In this document: piece by piece, positions 1 to 6,319 of the stretch
How the letters are laid out: the number at the start of each line of letters is the position of its first letter
How positions within the stretch are numbered: the stretch's first letter is position 1
NCBI GenBank assembly: GCA_022360075.1
Contig: JAKSDN010001146.1
Location: 1 to 6,319 of the forward strand
Reading direction: 5' to 3'
Source of the DNA: Kiloniellales bacterium
Lineage (GTDB): Bacteria > Pseudomonadota > Alphaproteobacteria > Kiloniellales > JAKSDN01
DNA length: 6,319 bases
Made by a program: the position numbers and the translations under genes
Notes under the pieces: generated by a model
The model's input: only the letters and a program-made list of their open reading frames with translations
What the model was told of the DNA's origin: nothing
Databases searched by the model: none

Positions 1-203
1 AGCGTACGTTCCCGGCGATCGATATCGGCAAGTCCGGTACGCGCAAGGAGGAGCTGCTGGTCGACAAGGGCACACTGTCGAAGATGTGGGTCCTGCGCCG
101 GATCCTCATGCCGATGGGCGTGACCGATTCGATCGAGTTCCTGCTGGAGAAGCTCAAGCACTCGAAGAACAATGCCGACTTTTTCGACGCGATGAATCAG
201 TAG
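1..203 (+). CDS. rho: Transcription termination factor Rho, C-terminal 66 residues (partial)
   Basis: Rho is the hexameric RNA-dependent ATPase that terminates transcription on untranslated RNA. Only its C-terminus is present: the frame begins at base 3 and ends at the TAG at 201-203. The visible residues include [17 protein letters not shown], then [15 protein letters not shown] and, near the end, [16 protein letters not shown]. These are characteristic of the end of the Rho ATPase domain, which carries the subunit-interface residues. The Walker motifs, RNA-binding domain and Q/R loops lie outside the window to the left. The protein ends in DAMNQ, a normal-looking end. In Alphaproteobacteria rho is often just upstream of mnmE; here five genes lie between them. 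Identification is confident despite the short fragment. Confidence 0.96.
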   Translation, partial: RTFPAIDIGKSGTRKEELLVDKGTLSKMWVLRRILMPMGVTDSIEFLLEKLKHSKNNADFFDAMNQ

Positions 204-230
204 GGCGCCCGAAACCTACACGCTCTCAGG

Positions 231-256
231 CCCTCATCCTGAGCTTGTAAAGAAGT
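231..256 (+). repeat. Degenerate short-form palindromic repeat
   Basis: The stretch begins CCTCATCCTGAGCTTGT (232-248) and continues AAAGAAG. It looks like a decayed copy of the compact repeat CCTCATCCTGAGCTTGTCGAAGGATGAGG-type, which I recall from alphaproteobacterial genomes but cannot name. Its left 12 bases (232-243) are identical to the outer arm of the full copy at 314-325, read on the opposite strand. The right arm that should close the hairpin is corrupted here. The best surviving match to such an arm is AGGATGAGG at 448-456. Confidence 0.5.
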
Positions 257-282
257 TGGTTTGGACCTGAAGCGCCGCCGCG

Positions 283-325
283 CGTCCTTCGAGACGCCCG
301 CTACCGCGGGCTCCTCAGGATGAGG
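283..325 (-). repeat. Palindromic hairpin repeat, copy 1
   Basis: Read on the minus strand this 43-base element starts CCTCATCCTGAGGAG and ends CGTCTCGAAGGACG. Between them is a 6-bp stem (GCCCGC/GCGGGC, plus positions 296-301 with 306-311) around a 4-base loop. The outer CATCCT can pair with the terminal AGGACG, with one A-C mismatch. The whole unit therefore folds as one imperfect hairpin. It matches copy 2 at 34 of 43 positions, in the opposite orientation. It follows the rho stop by about 80 bases, and T-rich sequence (328-335) follows it on the plus strand. Confidence 0.8.
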
Positions 326-335
326 ACTTTTCTCT
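313..335 (+). terminator. Possible intrinsic terminator after rho, built from the repeat arm
   Basis: On the plus strand CCTCA (313-317), a GGA loop and TGAGG (321-325) form a 5-bp hairpin. It is followed by AC and then TTTTCTCTTT. The same bases form the outer arm of repeat copy 1, and the longer inverted repeat 232-243/314-325 could reinforce the structure. The stem is short and the T-tract is interrupted by a C, so this is only a plausible end for the rho transcript. Confidence 0.3.
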
Positions 336-352
336 TTGCCATAAAGGATTTA

Positions 353-395
353 CCTCATGCTGAGGAGCGTCCGTTAGGACGCGTCTCGAAGCACG
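353..395 (+). repeat. Palindromic hairpin repeat, copy 2
   Basis: This is a 43-base element with the same layout as copy 1 but in the plus orientation. It starts CCTCATGCTGAGGAG, has an inner stem GCGTCC/GGACGC (367-372 with 377-382) around loop GTTA, and ends CGTCTCGAAGCACG. The outer CATGCT pairs with AGCACG with one A-C mismatch, exactly the pattern in copy 1. The two copies face head to head across a 27-base AT-richer spacer. A further small inverted repeat, GAAGCA/TGCTTC (388-393 and 401-406), overlaps its right end. Confidence 0.8.
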
Positions 396-494
396 CACGA
401 TGCTTCTGCAACGCTATTCGAGACCGAGCCGACAATTCAAAAGGTCAAGGATGAGGCGATAGCGTGGTGCCAGAACCGAGGCGTTGAAACCCCT

Positions 495-1073
495 ATGCCC
501 GCCAAACGCGTCTACCTCGCCGGCCCCGAGGTCTTCCTACCCAACCCGCTGGAGATCGGCGCGGCCAAGCGCGCGATCTGCGCCAAGCATGGCCTCGAAG
601 GCGTCTTTCCCCTCGACAACGAGATCGATCTCACGGGCCTGTCGCCGCAGGAAGCCGGCCTGAAGATCTATCGCGCAAACCGTACGTGCATGGACGGCTG
701 CGACCTCGTCATCGCCAACATGACACCCTTCCGCGGTCCCTCTATGGACGTGGGTACGGCCTTCGAGATGGGCTACATGCGCGGTCTCGGCCGCCCGGTC
801 TTCGGCTACAGCAACGTCGAGACCCGCTTCTTCGAGCGCACAGCCGCCTTCTACGGCGGTCGCTTGGAGCCGCGCGAAGGCGACGGTTCACCGAGCGATC
901 CGCTCGGCCATCAGGTCGAGCAGTTCGGCCTGGTCGACAACCTGATGCTGGACGGCGCCGTCGATGATGCGGGCGTCGCGGTGATCGCACGCACGGTGCC
1001 GGAAGAGGCGCGCTACACGAACCTAAGTGCCTTTGAGGCCTGCGTGGAGCTGGCGGCGCGCAACCTCGACTAA
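495..1073 (+). CDS. Nucleoside 2-deoxyribosyltransferase family protein
   Basis: Members of this family (PF05014) cleave or exchange the N-glycosidic bond of 2'-deoxynucleosides through a covalent glutamate-deoxyribosyl intermediate. They act in cytosolic nucleoside salvage or clean-up of modified nucleotides. The 192-residue product shows the family landmarks in order: VYLAGPEVF near residues 6-14 (Tyr7), CDLVIANMTPFRG at 69-81, then SMDVGTAFEMGYM with Asp85 and the probable nucleophile Glu91. The Asp-x5-Glu spacing equals that of the Lactobacillus enzymes. VDNLM at 147-151 supplies Asn149 and Met151, which in the family reach into the neighbouring subunit's site. At 192 residues it is longer than the roughly 150-170-residue classical enzymes, with extra sequence around 115-145. 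ATG 495 is the first start in frame; only a weak GAGG lies 13 bases upstream. Its stop overlaps the stop of the opposing oxidoreductase gene. Actual substrate is unknown. Confidence 0.88.
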   Translation: MPAKRVYLAGPEVFLPNPLEIGAAKRAICAKHGLEGVFPLDNEIDLTGLSPQEAGLKIYRANRTCMDGCDLVIANMTPFRGPSMDVGTAFEMGYMRGLGRPVFGYSNVETRFFERTAAFYGGRLEPREGDGSPSDPLGHQVEQFGLVDNLMLDGAVDDAGVAVIARTVPEEARYTNLSAFEACVELAARNLD

Positions 1074-2047
1074 GGCAGCAGCACCGTGCTGCCCGTCGTC
1101 TTGCGGCCCTCCAGGTCGCGGTGGGCCTGGGCCGTCTCCGCCAGCGGATAGGTCTGGTTGACCTCGATCTTGACGATCCCCTTGCCGACGACGTCGAACA
1201 GCGCGGCGGCGCTGGCCACCAGGTCTTCACGGCTGGCGGTGTAGGTCATCAGCGTCGGGCGGGTCAGGTAGAGCGAGCCCTTGGCCGCCAGGACGCCGAC
1301 GTTGAAGGGCGGGATGGGGCCGGAGGCCGCACCGAAGCTGACGAAGACGCCGCGCGGCGCGATGCAGTCGAGCGAGCCCTCGTAAGTGTCCTTGCCGACG
1401 GAATCGTAGACCACCGGCACGCCCTGGCCGTCGGTGATCTCCTTCACTCGCTCGACGAAGTTCTCCGTGCGGTAGTTGATCACGTGATGGCAGCCGTGCG
1501 CCTTGGCGAGCGCGGCCTTCTCGGCCGAGCCGACCGTGCCGATGATCTCCGCGCCCAGGTGGTTGAGCCACTGGCAGGCGATGAGGCCGACACCGCCGGC
1601 TGCGGCGTGGAACAGCACGGTATCGCCTTTGCGCACCTGGAAGGTGCGGCGGATCAGGTATTCGACGGTCATGCCCTGGAGCATCATGGCCGCGGCCTGG
1701 CGGTCGGTGATCGAGTCCGGCAGCTTGATCAGGCGGTGCCAGGGCATGAGCCGGGCCTCGGCATAGGAGCCGGTCGGCGGCGCGGCATAGGCGACGCGGT
1801 CGCCGGCCTTGAGCTCGCTCACGCCCTCGCCGACGGACTCGACGGCGCCCGCCCCCTCCATGCCGATCCCGGCCGGCAGCTCGAGCGGGTACATGCCGGT
1901 GCGGTGATAGACGTCGATGTAGTTGAGGCCGACGGCGGTCTGCTTCAGACGCACCTCGCCCGGACCGGGTTCGGCGACCTCGACCTCTTCGTAGCGCAGG
2001 GCCTCGGGCCCGCCCGGCTGATGAATTCGGATGGCGTGGGCTTTCAT
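1070..2047 (-). CDS. Quinone oxidoreductase (NADPH), zeta-crystallin/QOR type
   Basis: The 325-residue product is a zinc-free medium-chain dehydrogenase/reductase like E. coli QorA (about 327 residues). Such enzymes are cytosolic and use NADPH to reduce quinones or enones. Seen in order: the QOR signature GLNYIDVYHRTGMYP at residues 40-54, the GIGMEGAG turn at 60-67, the dinucleotide-binding AAAGGVG at 148-154 starting the Rossmann fold, VINYRTENF at 189-197, VYDSVGKDTYEG at 213-224, and the family C-terminus GRKTTGSTVLL at 314-324. Cysteine ligands for a structural zinc are absent, as expected. I chose the ATG at 2047 because it starts MKAHAIRIHQPGGPEAL, the standard family N-terminus. The frame is open further upstream but that part overlaps the hydrolase gene. 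The ATG overlaps the hydrolase TGA as ATGA, indicating translational coupling. It may be called qor, but close paralogues prevent a firm symbol. Confidence 0.93.
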   Translation of the reverse strand: MKAHAIRIHQPGGPEALRYEEVEVAEPGPGEVRLKQTAVGLNYIDVYHRTGMYPLELPAGIGMEGAGAVESVGEGVSELKAGDRVAYAAPPTGSYAEARLMPWHRLIKLPDSITDRQAAAMMLQGMTVEYLIRRTFQVRKGDTVLFHAAAGGVGLIACQWLNHLGAEIIGTVGSAEKAALAKAHGCHHVINYRTENFVERVKEITDGQGVPVVYDSVGKDTYEGSLDCIAPRGVFVSFGAASGPIPPFNVGVLAAKGSLYLTRPTLMTYTASREDLVASAAALFDVVGKGIVKIEVNQTYPLAETAQAHRDLEGRKTTGSTVLLP

Positions 2048-2736
2048 GACAGATGCTCCGCGAAGAAGTCTAGGCTGCGCCCATTGGCGAGCTCGGCGGC
2101 GCTCTTGTCGTAGTGTTCGCCGCCCTCGCGGGCGAAGGCGTGGTCCTGGCCGTCGTAGACGTGCAGCGTGACTTGGGCGTGGCCGGCGAGACCGGCCTTG
2201 ATCTTGTCCTGCGCTTCGGGCGGCACGAACTGGTCCTTCGAGGCGACGTGCAGCATCAGCGGCCTCGTGATCTGCGCGGCCTCGCCGAGCAGCTCGTCGA
2301 GACCGACGCCGTAGTAGCTGATGTTGGCGTCGGCGTCCGAGCGCGTGGCCATGAGATAGGCGATCTTGCCGCCCAGGCAGTAGCCGACCGAGCCCGCCTT
2401 GCCGTTGCAGGCCCCGTGGCCGCGAAGCTGGGCGAGGGTGGCTTTCATGTCGTCGATGCCCTTGTCGACGTCGAACAGGCCGAAGAGCTCGAAGGCGCGC
2501 TCCCACTCGGCCGGGGTCTTGTCGGTGATTTGAATGCCGGGCTCGATGCGCCAGAAGAGGTCGGGACAGCAGGCCACATAGCCCGCGCCGGCCAGCCAGT
2601 CGCAGATTCCGCGCATGACCGCGTTGACGCCGAAGATCTCCTGCGCCACGACCAGGCCGGGCGCCGGCGTGCTGGCGGGAAGGGCGACATAAGCGCCGAA
2701 CGCGCCGTCGCCGCCCTCGATCGTTATGTCGGGCAT
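2044..2736 (-). CDS. Dienelactone hydrolase family protein (carboxymethylenebutenolidase-like)
   Basis: This is a 230-residue alpha/beta hydrolase. Classical dienelactone hydrolases open dienelactone to maleylacetate in chloroaromatic breakdown; many homologues have other or unknown ester and lactone substrates. The catalytic layout is complete: QEIFG at residues 32-36 with Glu33, nucleophile elbow GYCLGG with Cys120, Asp168 in ASKDQFVPP, and His199 in GQDHAFAR. All four lie three residues before the numbers I recall for the Pseudomonas enzyme (Glu36, Cys123, Asp171, His202), so the domain is intact and full length. Arg203 falls at the place of a substrate-carboxylate-binding arginine. No signal peptide is visible, so it is probably cytosolic. 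A GGGGGG run five bases upstream of the ATG serves as ribosome binding site. It is the first gene of a coupled pair with the oxidoreductase. No ring-cleavage genes are nearby, so the catabolic role is not established. Confidence 0.92.
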   Translation of the reverse strand: MPDITIEGGDGAFGAYVALPASTPAPGLVVAQEIFGVNAVMRGICDWLAGAGYVACCPDLFWRIEPGIQITDKTPAEWERAFELFGLFDVDKGIDDMKATLAQLRGHGACNGKAGSVGYCLGGKIAYLMATRSDADANISYYGVGLDELLGEAAQITRPLMLHVASKDQFVPPEAQDKIKAGLAGHAQVTLHVYDGQDHAFAREGGEHYDKSAAELANGRSLDFFAEHLS

Positions 2737-2777
2737 GATTTCCCCCCGTTTCGTGGTGATTGATCGTTGCGTCCGGA

Positions 2778-2807
2778 AACCTAGCCTCTCGGCCTTCGCG
2801 TTGTCAC
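2778..2807 (-). promoter_or_regulatory. Candidate promoter of the hydrolase-oxidoreductase pair
   Basis: On the minus strand GTGACA (2807-2802, five of six matches to TTGACA) is followed after an 18-base spacer by TAGGTT (2783-2778, three of six matches to TATAAT). The -10 element lies about 40 bases before the hydrolase ATG. The 140-base gap between the YyaL-type gene and the hydrolase is the only non-coding stretch upstream of the pair. The match is by eye and the -10 is weak. Confidence 0.33.
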
Positions 2808-2853
2808 GTTAAGGTCGTCGGAGCCCAAATGCGCGCTACCTCGATGAAGGAAT

Positions 2854-2876
2854 AAAAACCTACAGCCTTGTTTAGG

Positions 2877-2877
<1 letters not shown>
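2854..2877 (-). terminator. Weak terminator-like hairpin after the YyaL-type gene
   Basis: On the minus strand ACCTA (2877-2873) pairs with TAGGT (2862-2858) across a 10-base loop, and a T-run (2858-2854) follows. The hairpin starts on the first base after the coding sequence and overlaps the last base of the TGA. Only five base pairs form, so termination would be inefficient and some read-through into the hydrolase gene is likely. Confidence 0.3.
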
Positions 2878-4964
<2,087 letters not shown>

Positions 4965-4974
4965 GGGAAAATCG

Positions 4975-4980
4975 CTCCTT
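4975..4980 (-). promoter_or_regulatory. Ribosome binding site deciding the YyaL-type start
   Basis: Minus-strand AAGGAG sits ten bases upstream of the ATG at 4964. The more distant in-frame ATG at 5120 adds 52 low-complexity residues and is not needed for the conserved domain. This site favours the shorter, 695-residue form. Confidence 0.6.
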
Positions 4981-5103
4981 GCTGGGTCGGATGGGTCGGC
5001 GCTGCCGCGCCGCAACAGTTTGGGGCGTAGGGCCAAGGCGGCCGGGCCGGCTCGGGATCGTTGCCGGGCTCCATGGGCTGTTGTATGCCTGGCTCCGAGA
5101 TCG

Positions 5104-5135
5104 GATCGCGGCGACGCCACTATGATCGCGCCGAC
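5104..5135. repeat. Direct repeat in the divergent gap
   Basis: GATCGCGGCGAC (5104-5115) recurs as GATCGCGCCGAC (5124-5135), 11 of 12 identical, with starts exactly 20 bases apart, close to two DNA helical turns. It lies between the divergent YyaL-type and DUF6489 genes. Spacing of this kind suits side-by-side protein binding, but with this base composition chance is also possible. Confidence 0.35.
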
Positions 5136-5165
5136 CAGTCGGCCTCAACCATAAATCTGTTGAGG
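5131..5165. promoter_or_regulatory. Two adjacent inverted repeats upstream of DUF6489
   Basis: CCGAC-CA-GTCGG (5131-5142) is immediately followed by CCTCAAC (5143-5149), a 9-base AT-rich loop, and GTTGAGG (5159-5165), with perfect 7-bp arms. The second repeat ends 20 bases before the DUF6489 ATG and seven bases before its GGGGA ribosome binding site (5173-5177). They could be operator half-sites, or stem-loops in the leader RNA that influence ribosome access. No T-run follows, so an intrinsic terminator is unlikely. The rest of the gap (4965-5103) holds only a short tandem TGGGTCGG repeat (4983-4999) and a small GC hairpin (4998-5011). Confidence 0.45.
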
Positions 5166-5185
5166 ACTTAACGGGGATCGGAGCC

Positions 5186-5431
5186 ATGAAGATTTCGGTC
5201 GACATCGATTGCACGCCGGAAGAGGCTCGCGCCTTTCTCGGGCTGCCGGACGTCCAGCCCATGCAGGCGGCGCTGATGGAGGAGGTCCAGAAGCGCATGA
5301 TGGAGGGGCTCAAGGTCAGCGATCCTGAGCAGCTCTTCAAGACCTGGCTGCCGTTGGGCGTGCAGGGTTGGGAGCAGTTTCAAAAAGCCTTCTGGTCGCA
5401 GATGGCGGGCGCGGCATCGAAGAAACCCTGA
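5186..5431 (+). CDS. DUF6489 family small protein
   Basis: This 81-residue protein of unknown function starts [21 protein letters not shown] recognise it as DUF6489, a family of short alphaproteobacterial proteins. Residues 1-9 look like a beta strand; 10-18 and 23-42 look helical, the latter acidic and methionine-rich ([17 protein letters not shown] at 26-42). A second amphipathic helix spans about 47-72 and contains Trp54, Trp62 and Trp70 at an exact eight-residue spacing. The tail is AGAASKKP. There is no signal peptide, cysteine pair or membrane segment (Cys9 is the only cysteine). Translation is likely driven by GGGGA eight bases before the ATG. Its stop is 11 bases before the mnmE start, so the two genes are probably co-transcribed. 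No function can be assigned. Confidence 0.85.
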   Translation: MKISVDIDCTPEEARAFLGLPDVQPMQAALMEEVQKRMMEGLKVSDPEQLFKTWLPLGVQGWEQFQKAFWSQMAGAASKKP

Positions 5432-5442
5432 GCGGTGGCGGC

Positions 5443-6319
5443 ATGGCCGTGGAGGCGCCGCGCGAGACGATCTTCGCCCTGTCGACGCCGCCGGGACGCT
5501 CGGGTATCGCCGTGATCCGCGTTTCGGGTCCAGCGGCCGGTGTCGCTCTGGAGGCTGTGACCGGCGCTGGCCGTCCAACGCCGCGGTTGGCTCGATTAGT
5601 CAGCTTTTCCGATCCGGAAAGTGGGGAGCCGATCGATCGGGGGCTGGCGCTTTGGTTCCCGGCGCCAGGGAGCTTCACGGGCGAGGACGTGGCCGAGCTT
5701 CATCTGCATGGCGGTCGCGCGGTGGTTGCCGCCATGGTCGACACCTTGGGGCGCTTGCCCGATCTGCGGCTGGCCGAAGCCGGGGAATTCACGCGCCGCG
5801 CCTTCGACAACGACAAGCTCGACTTGGCCGAGGTCGAGGGTCTCGCGGATTTGATAGCGGCCGAGACCGAGGCGCAGCGGCGCCAGGCGCTGCGTCAGAT
5901 GGACGGCGGCCTGAGCCGGACCGTGGAGGCCTGGCGCGGCCGTCTGGTGCGGGCGCTCGCGCACATCGAGGCAGAGATCGATTTTCCGGAAGAGGACATC
6001 CCGGCCGGTCTCGTCGAACAAGTTCGATCGGAGGTGCGCGCGATCGAAACCGCTCTGACCGAGACGCTCGAAGACCAGAGCTGTGGCGAGCGGTTGCGGG
6101 AAGGCCTGTTGGTGGCGATCGTGGGGGCGCCGAACGTCGGTAAATCGAGCTTGCTGAATGCGCTCGCGCGGCGTGACGTTGCGATCGTGTCCGAGACCGC
6201 CGGGACCACGCGGGACGTGATCGAGGTCCATCTGGATCTCAAGGGCTGGCCGGTGATTCTCGCCGATACGGCGGGGCTGCGTCGCGTTGCGGAAGAATCG
6301 GATCCGTGTTCTGAAAACG
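5443..6319 (+). CDS. mnmE: tRNA modification GTPase MnmE, N-terminal 292 residues (partial)
   Basis: MnmE (TrmE) works with MnmG to install the cmnm5 group on wobble uridine 34 of tRNAs reading NNA/NNG codons, using a methylene- or formyl-tetrahydrofolate one-carbon unit and GTP hydrolysis. The start [22 protein letters not shown] (residues 8-29) and [17 protein letters not shown] (75-91) mark the folate-binding N-domain. [19 protein letters not shown] (112-130) and EIDFPEED (178-185) belong to the N-domain/helical region. The GTPase domain begins with the P-loop [12 protein letters not shown] (228-239), G2 TAGTTRD (252-258) and G3 DTAG (275-278). The rest, including the C-terminal CIGK motif, lies beyond the window. 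ATG 5443 fits the family N-terminus, with only a weak GGTGG upstream, suggesting coupling to DUF6489 translation. The last residues, DPCSEN, depart from the DPxExEG pattern expected; see findings. Confidence 0.96.
   Translation, partial: MAVEAPRETIFALSTPPGRSGIAVIRVSGPAAGVALEAVTGAGRPTPRLARLVSFSDPESGEPIDRGLALWFPAPGSFTGEDVAELHLHGGRAVVAAMVDTLGRLPDLRLAEAGEFTRRAFDNDKLDLAEVEGLADLIAAETEAQRRQALRQMDGGLSRTVEAWRGRLVRALAHIEAEIDFPEEDIPAGLVEQVRSEVRAIETALTETLEDQSCGERLREGLLVAIVGAPNVGKSSLLNALARRDVAIVSETAGTTRDVIEVHLDLKGWPVILADTAGLRRVAEESDPCSEN

Noticed and set aside
412..464. CGCTAT/ATAGCG inverted repeat before the deoxyribosyltransferase gene
   Set aside because: Six-base arms separated by 41 bases are expected by chance, and the interior does not pair well.
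204..494. CRISPR-like array or transposon ends in the gap after rho
   Set aside because: Copies are inverted and not direct, spacers are not uniform, no target-site duplication flanks them and no transposase gene is present.
1121..2113. A 330-codon plus-strand frame opposite the oxidoreductase gene
   Set aside because: It is low in recognisable motifs and rich in Asp, Gly, Arg and Ala, typical of an antisense shadow. The opposing frame is a complete, family-length enzyme.
2048..2506. Upstream in-frame extension of the oxidoreductase frame
   Set aside because: It lies entirely within the hydrolase gene, is Arg/Ala-rich and does not resemble any reductase. The ATG at 2047 gives the family N-terminus.
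5061..5089. TTGCCG-17-TATGCC as a promoter for DUF6489
   Set aside because: Spacing is ideal but only four and three bases match the consensus hexamers; in GC-rich DNA this is easily chance. It would put the inverted repeats in a leader of about 95 bases.
4965..5120. N-terminal extension of the YyaL-type protein from the ATG at 5120
   Set aside because: The 52 residues are Arg/Ala/Pro-rich with no signal-peptide pattern. A good ribosome binding site supports ATG 4964.
5596..6231. A 211-codon minus-strand frame opposite mnmE
   Set aside because: mnmE is certain from its folate and GTPase motifs. The reverse frame has no domain and no start context.

Overview
The window is GC-rich and densely coded. 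It most resembles the chromosome of an alphaproteobacterium, probably Rhodospirillales-like, a placement that is inferred. The support is a Rho C-terminus at the left edge and the start of mnmE (trmE) at the right edge, both reading rightward. The order rho-mnmE-mnmG-rsmG-parA-parB near the replication origin is familiar in Alphaproteobacteria. A small DUF6489-type gene directly before mnmE and copies of a palindromic repeat family I recognise from alphaproteobacterial genomes agree with this.

Layout from left to right. Positions 1-203 hold the end of rho. Positions 204-494 are non-coding and carry two head-to-head copies of a hairpin-forming repeat plus degenerate pieces of a short form. Positions 495-1073 (+) encode a nucleoside 2-deoxyribosyltransferase-family protein. 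Next come three minus-strand genes: a quinone oxidoreductase (1070-2047), a dienelactone hydrolase (2044-2736) and a 695-residue YyaL/SPATA20-type thioredoxin-domain protein (2877-4964). A divergent 221-base gap with inverted and direct repeats follows. The window ends with DUF6489 (5186-5431, +) and the first 292 codons of mnmE (5443 to the right edge).

The two flanking genes are core functions: transcription termination and tRNA wobble-uridine modification. The hydrolase and oxidoreductase genes are translationally coupled through an ATGA overlap, probably as a two-gene detoxification or catabolic unit. The deoxyribosyltransferase gene converges on the oxidoreductase gene and their stop codons overlap. 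DUF6489 and mnmE are 11 bases apart and probably co-transcribed.

I found no mobile element gene, CRISPR array, tRNA, rRNA, phage gene or defence system. The most interesting signal is the repeat pair at 283-395: all but one of the differences between the copies are compensatory changes that keep a hairpin intact.
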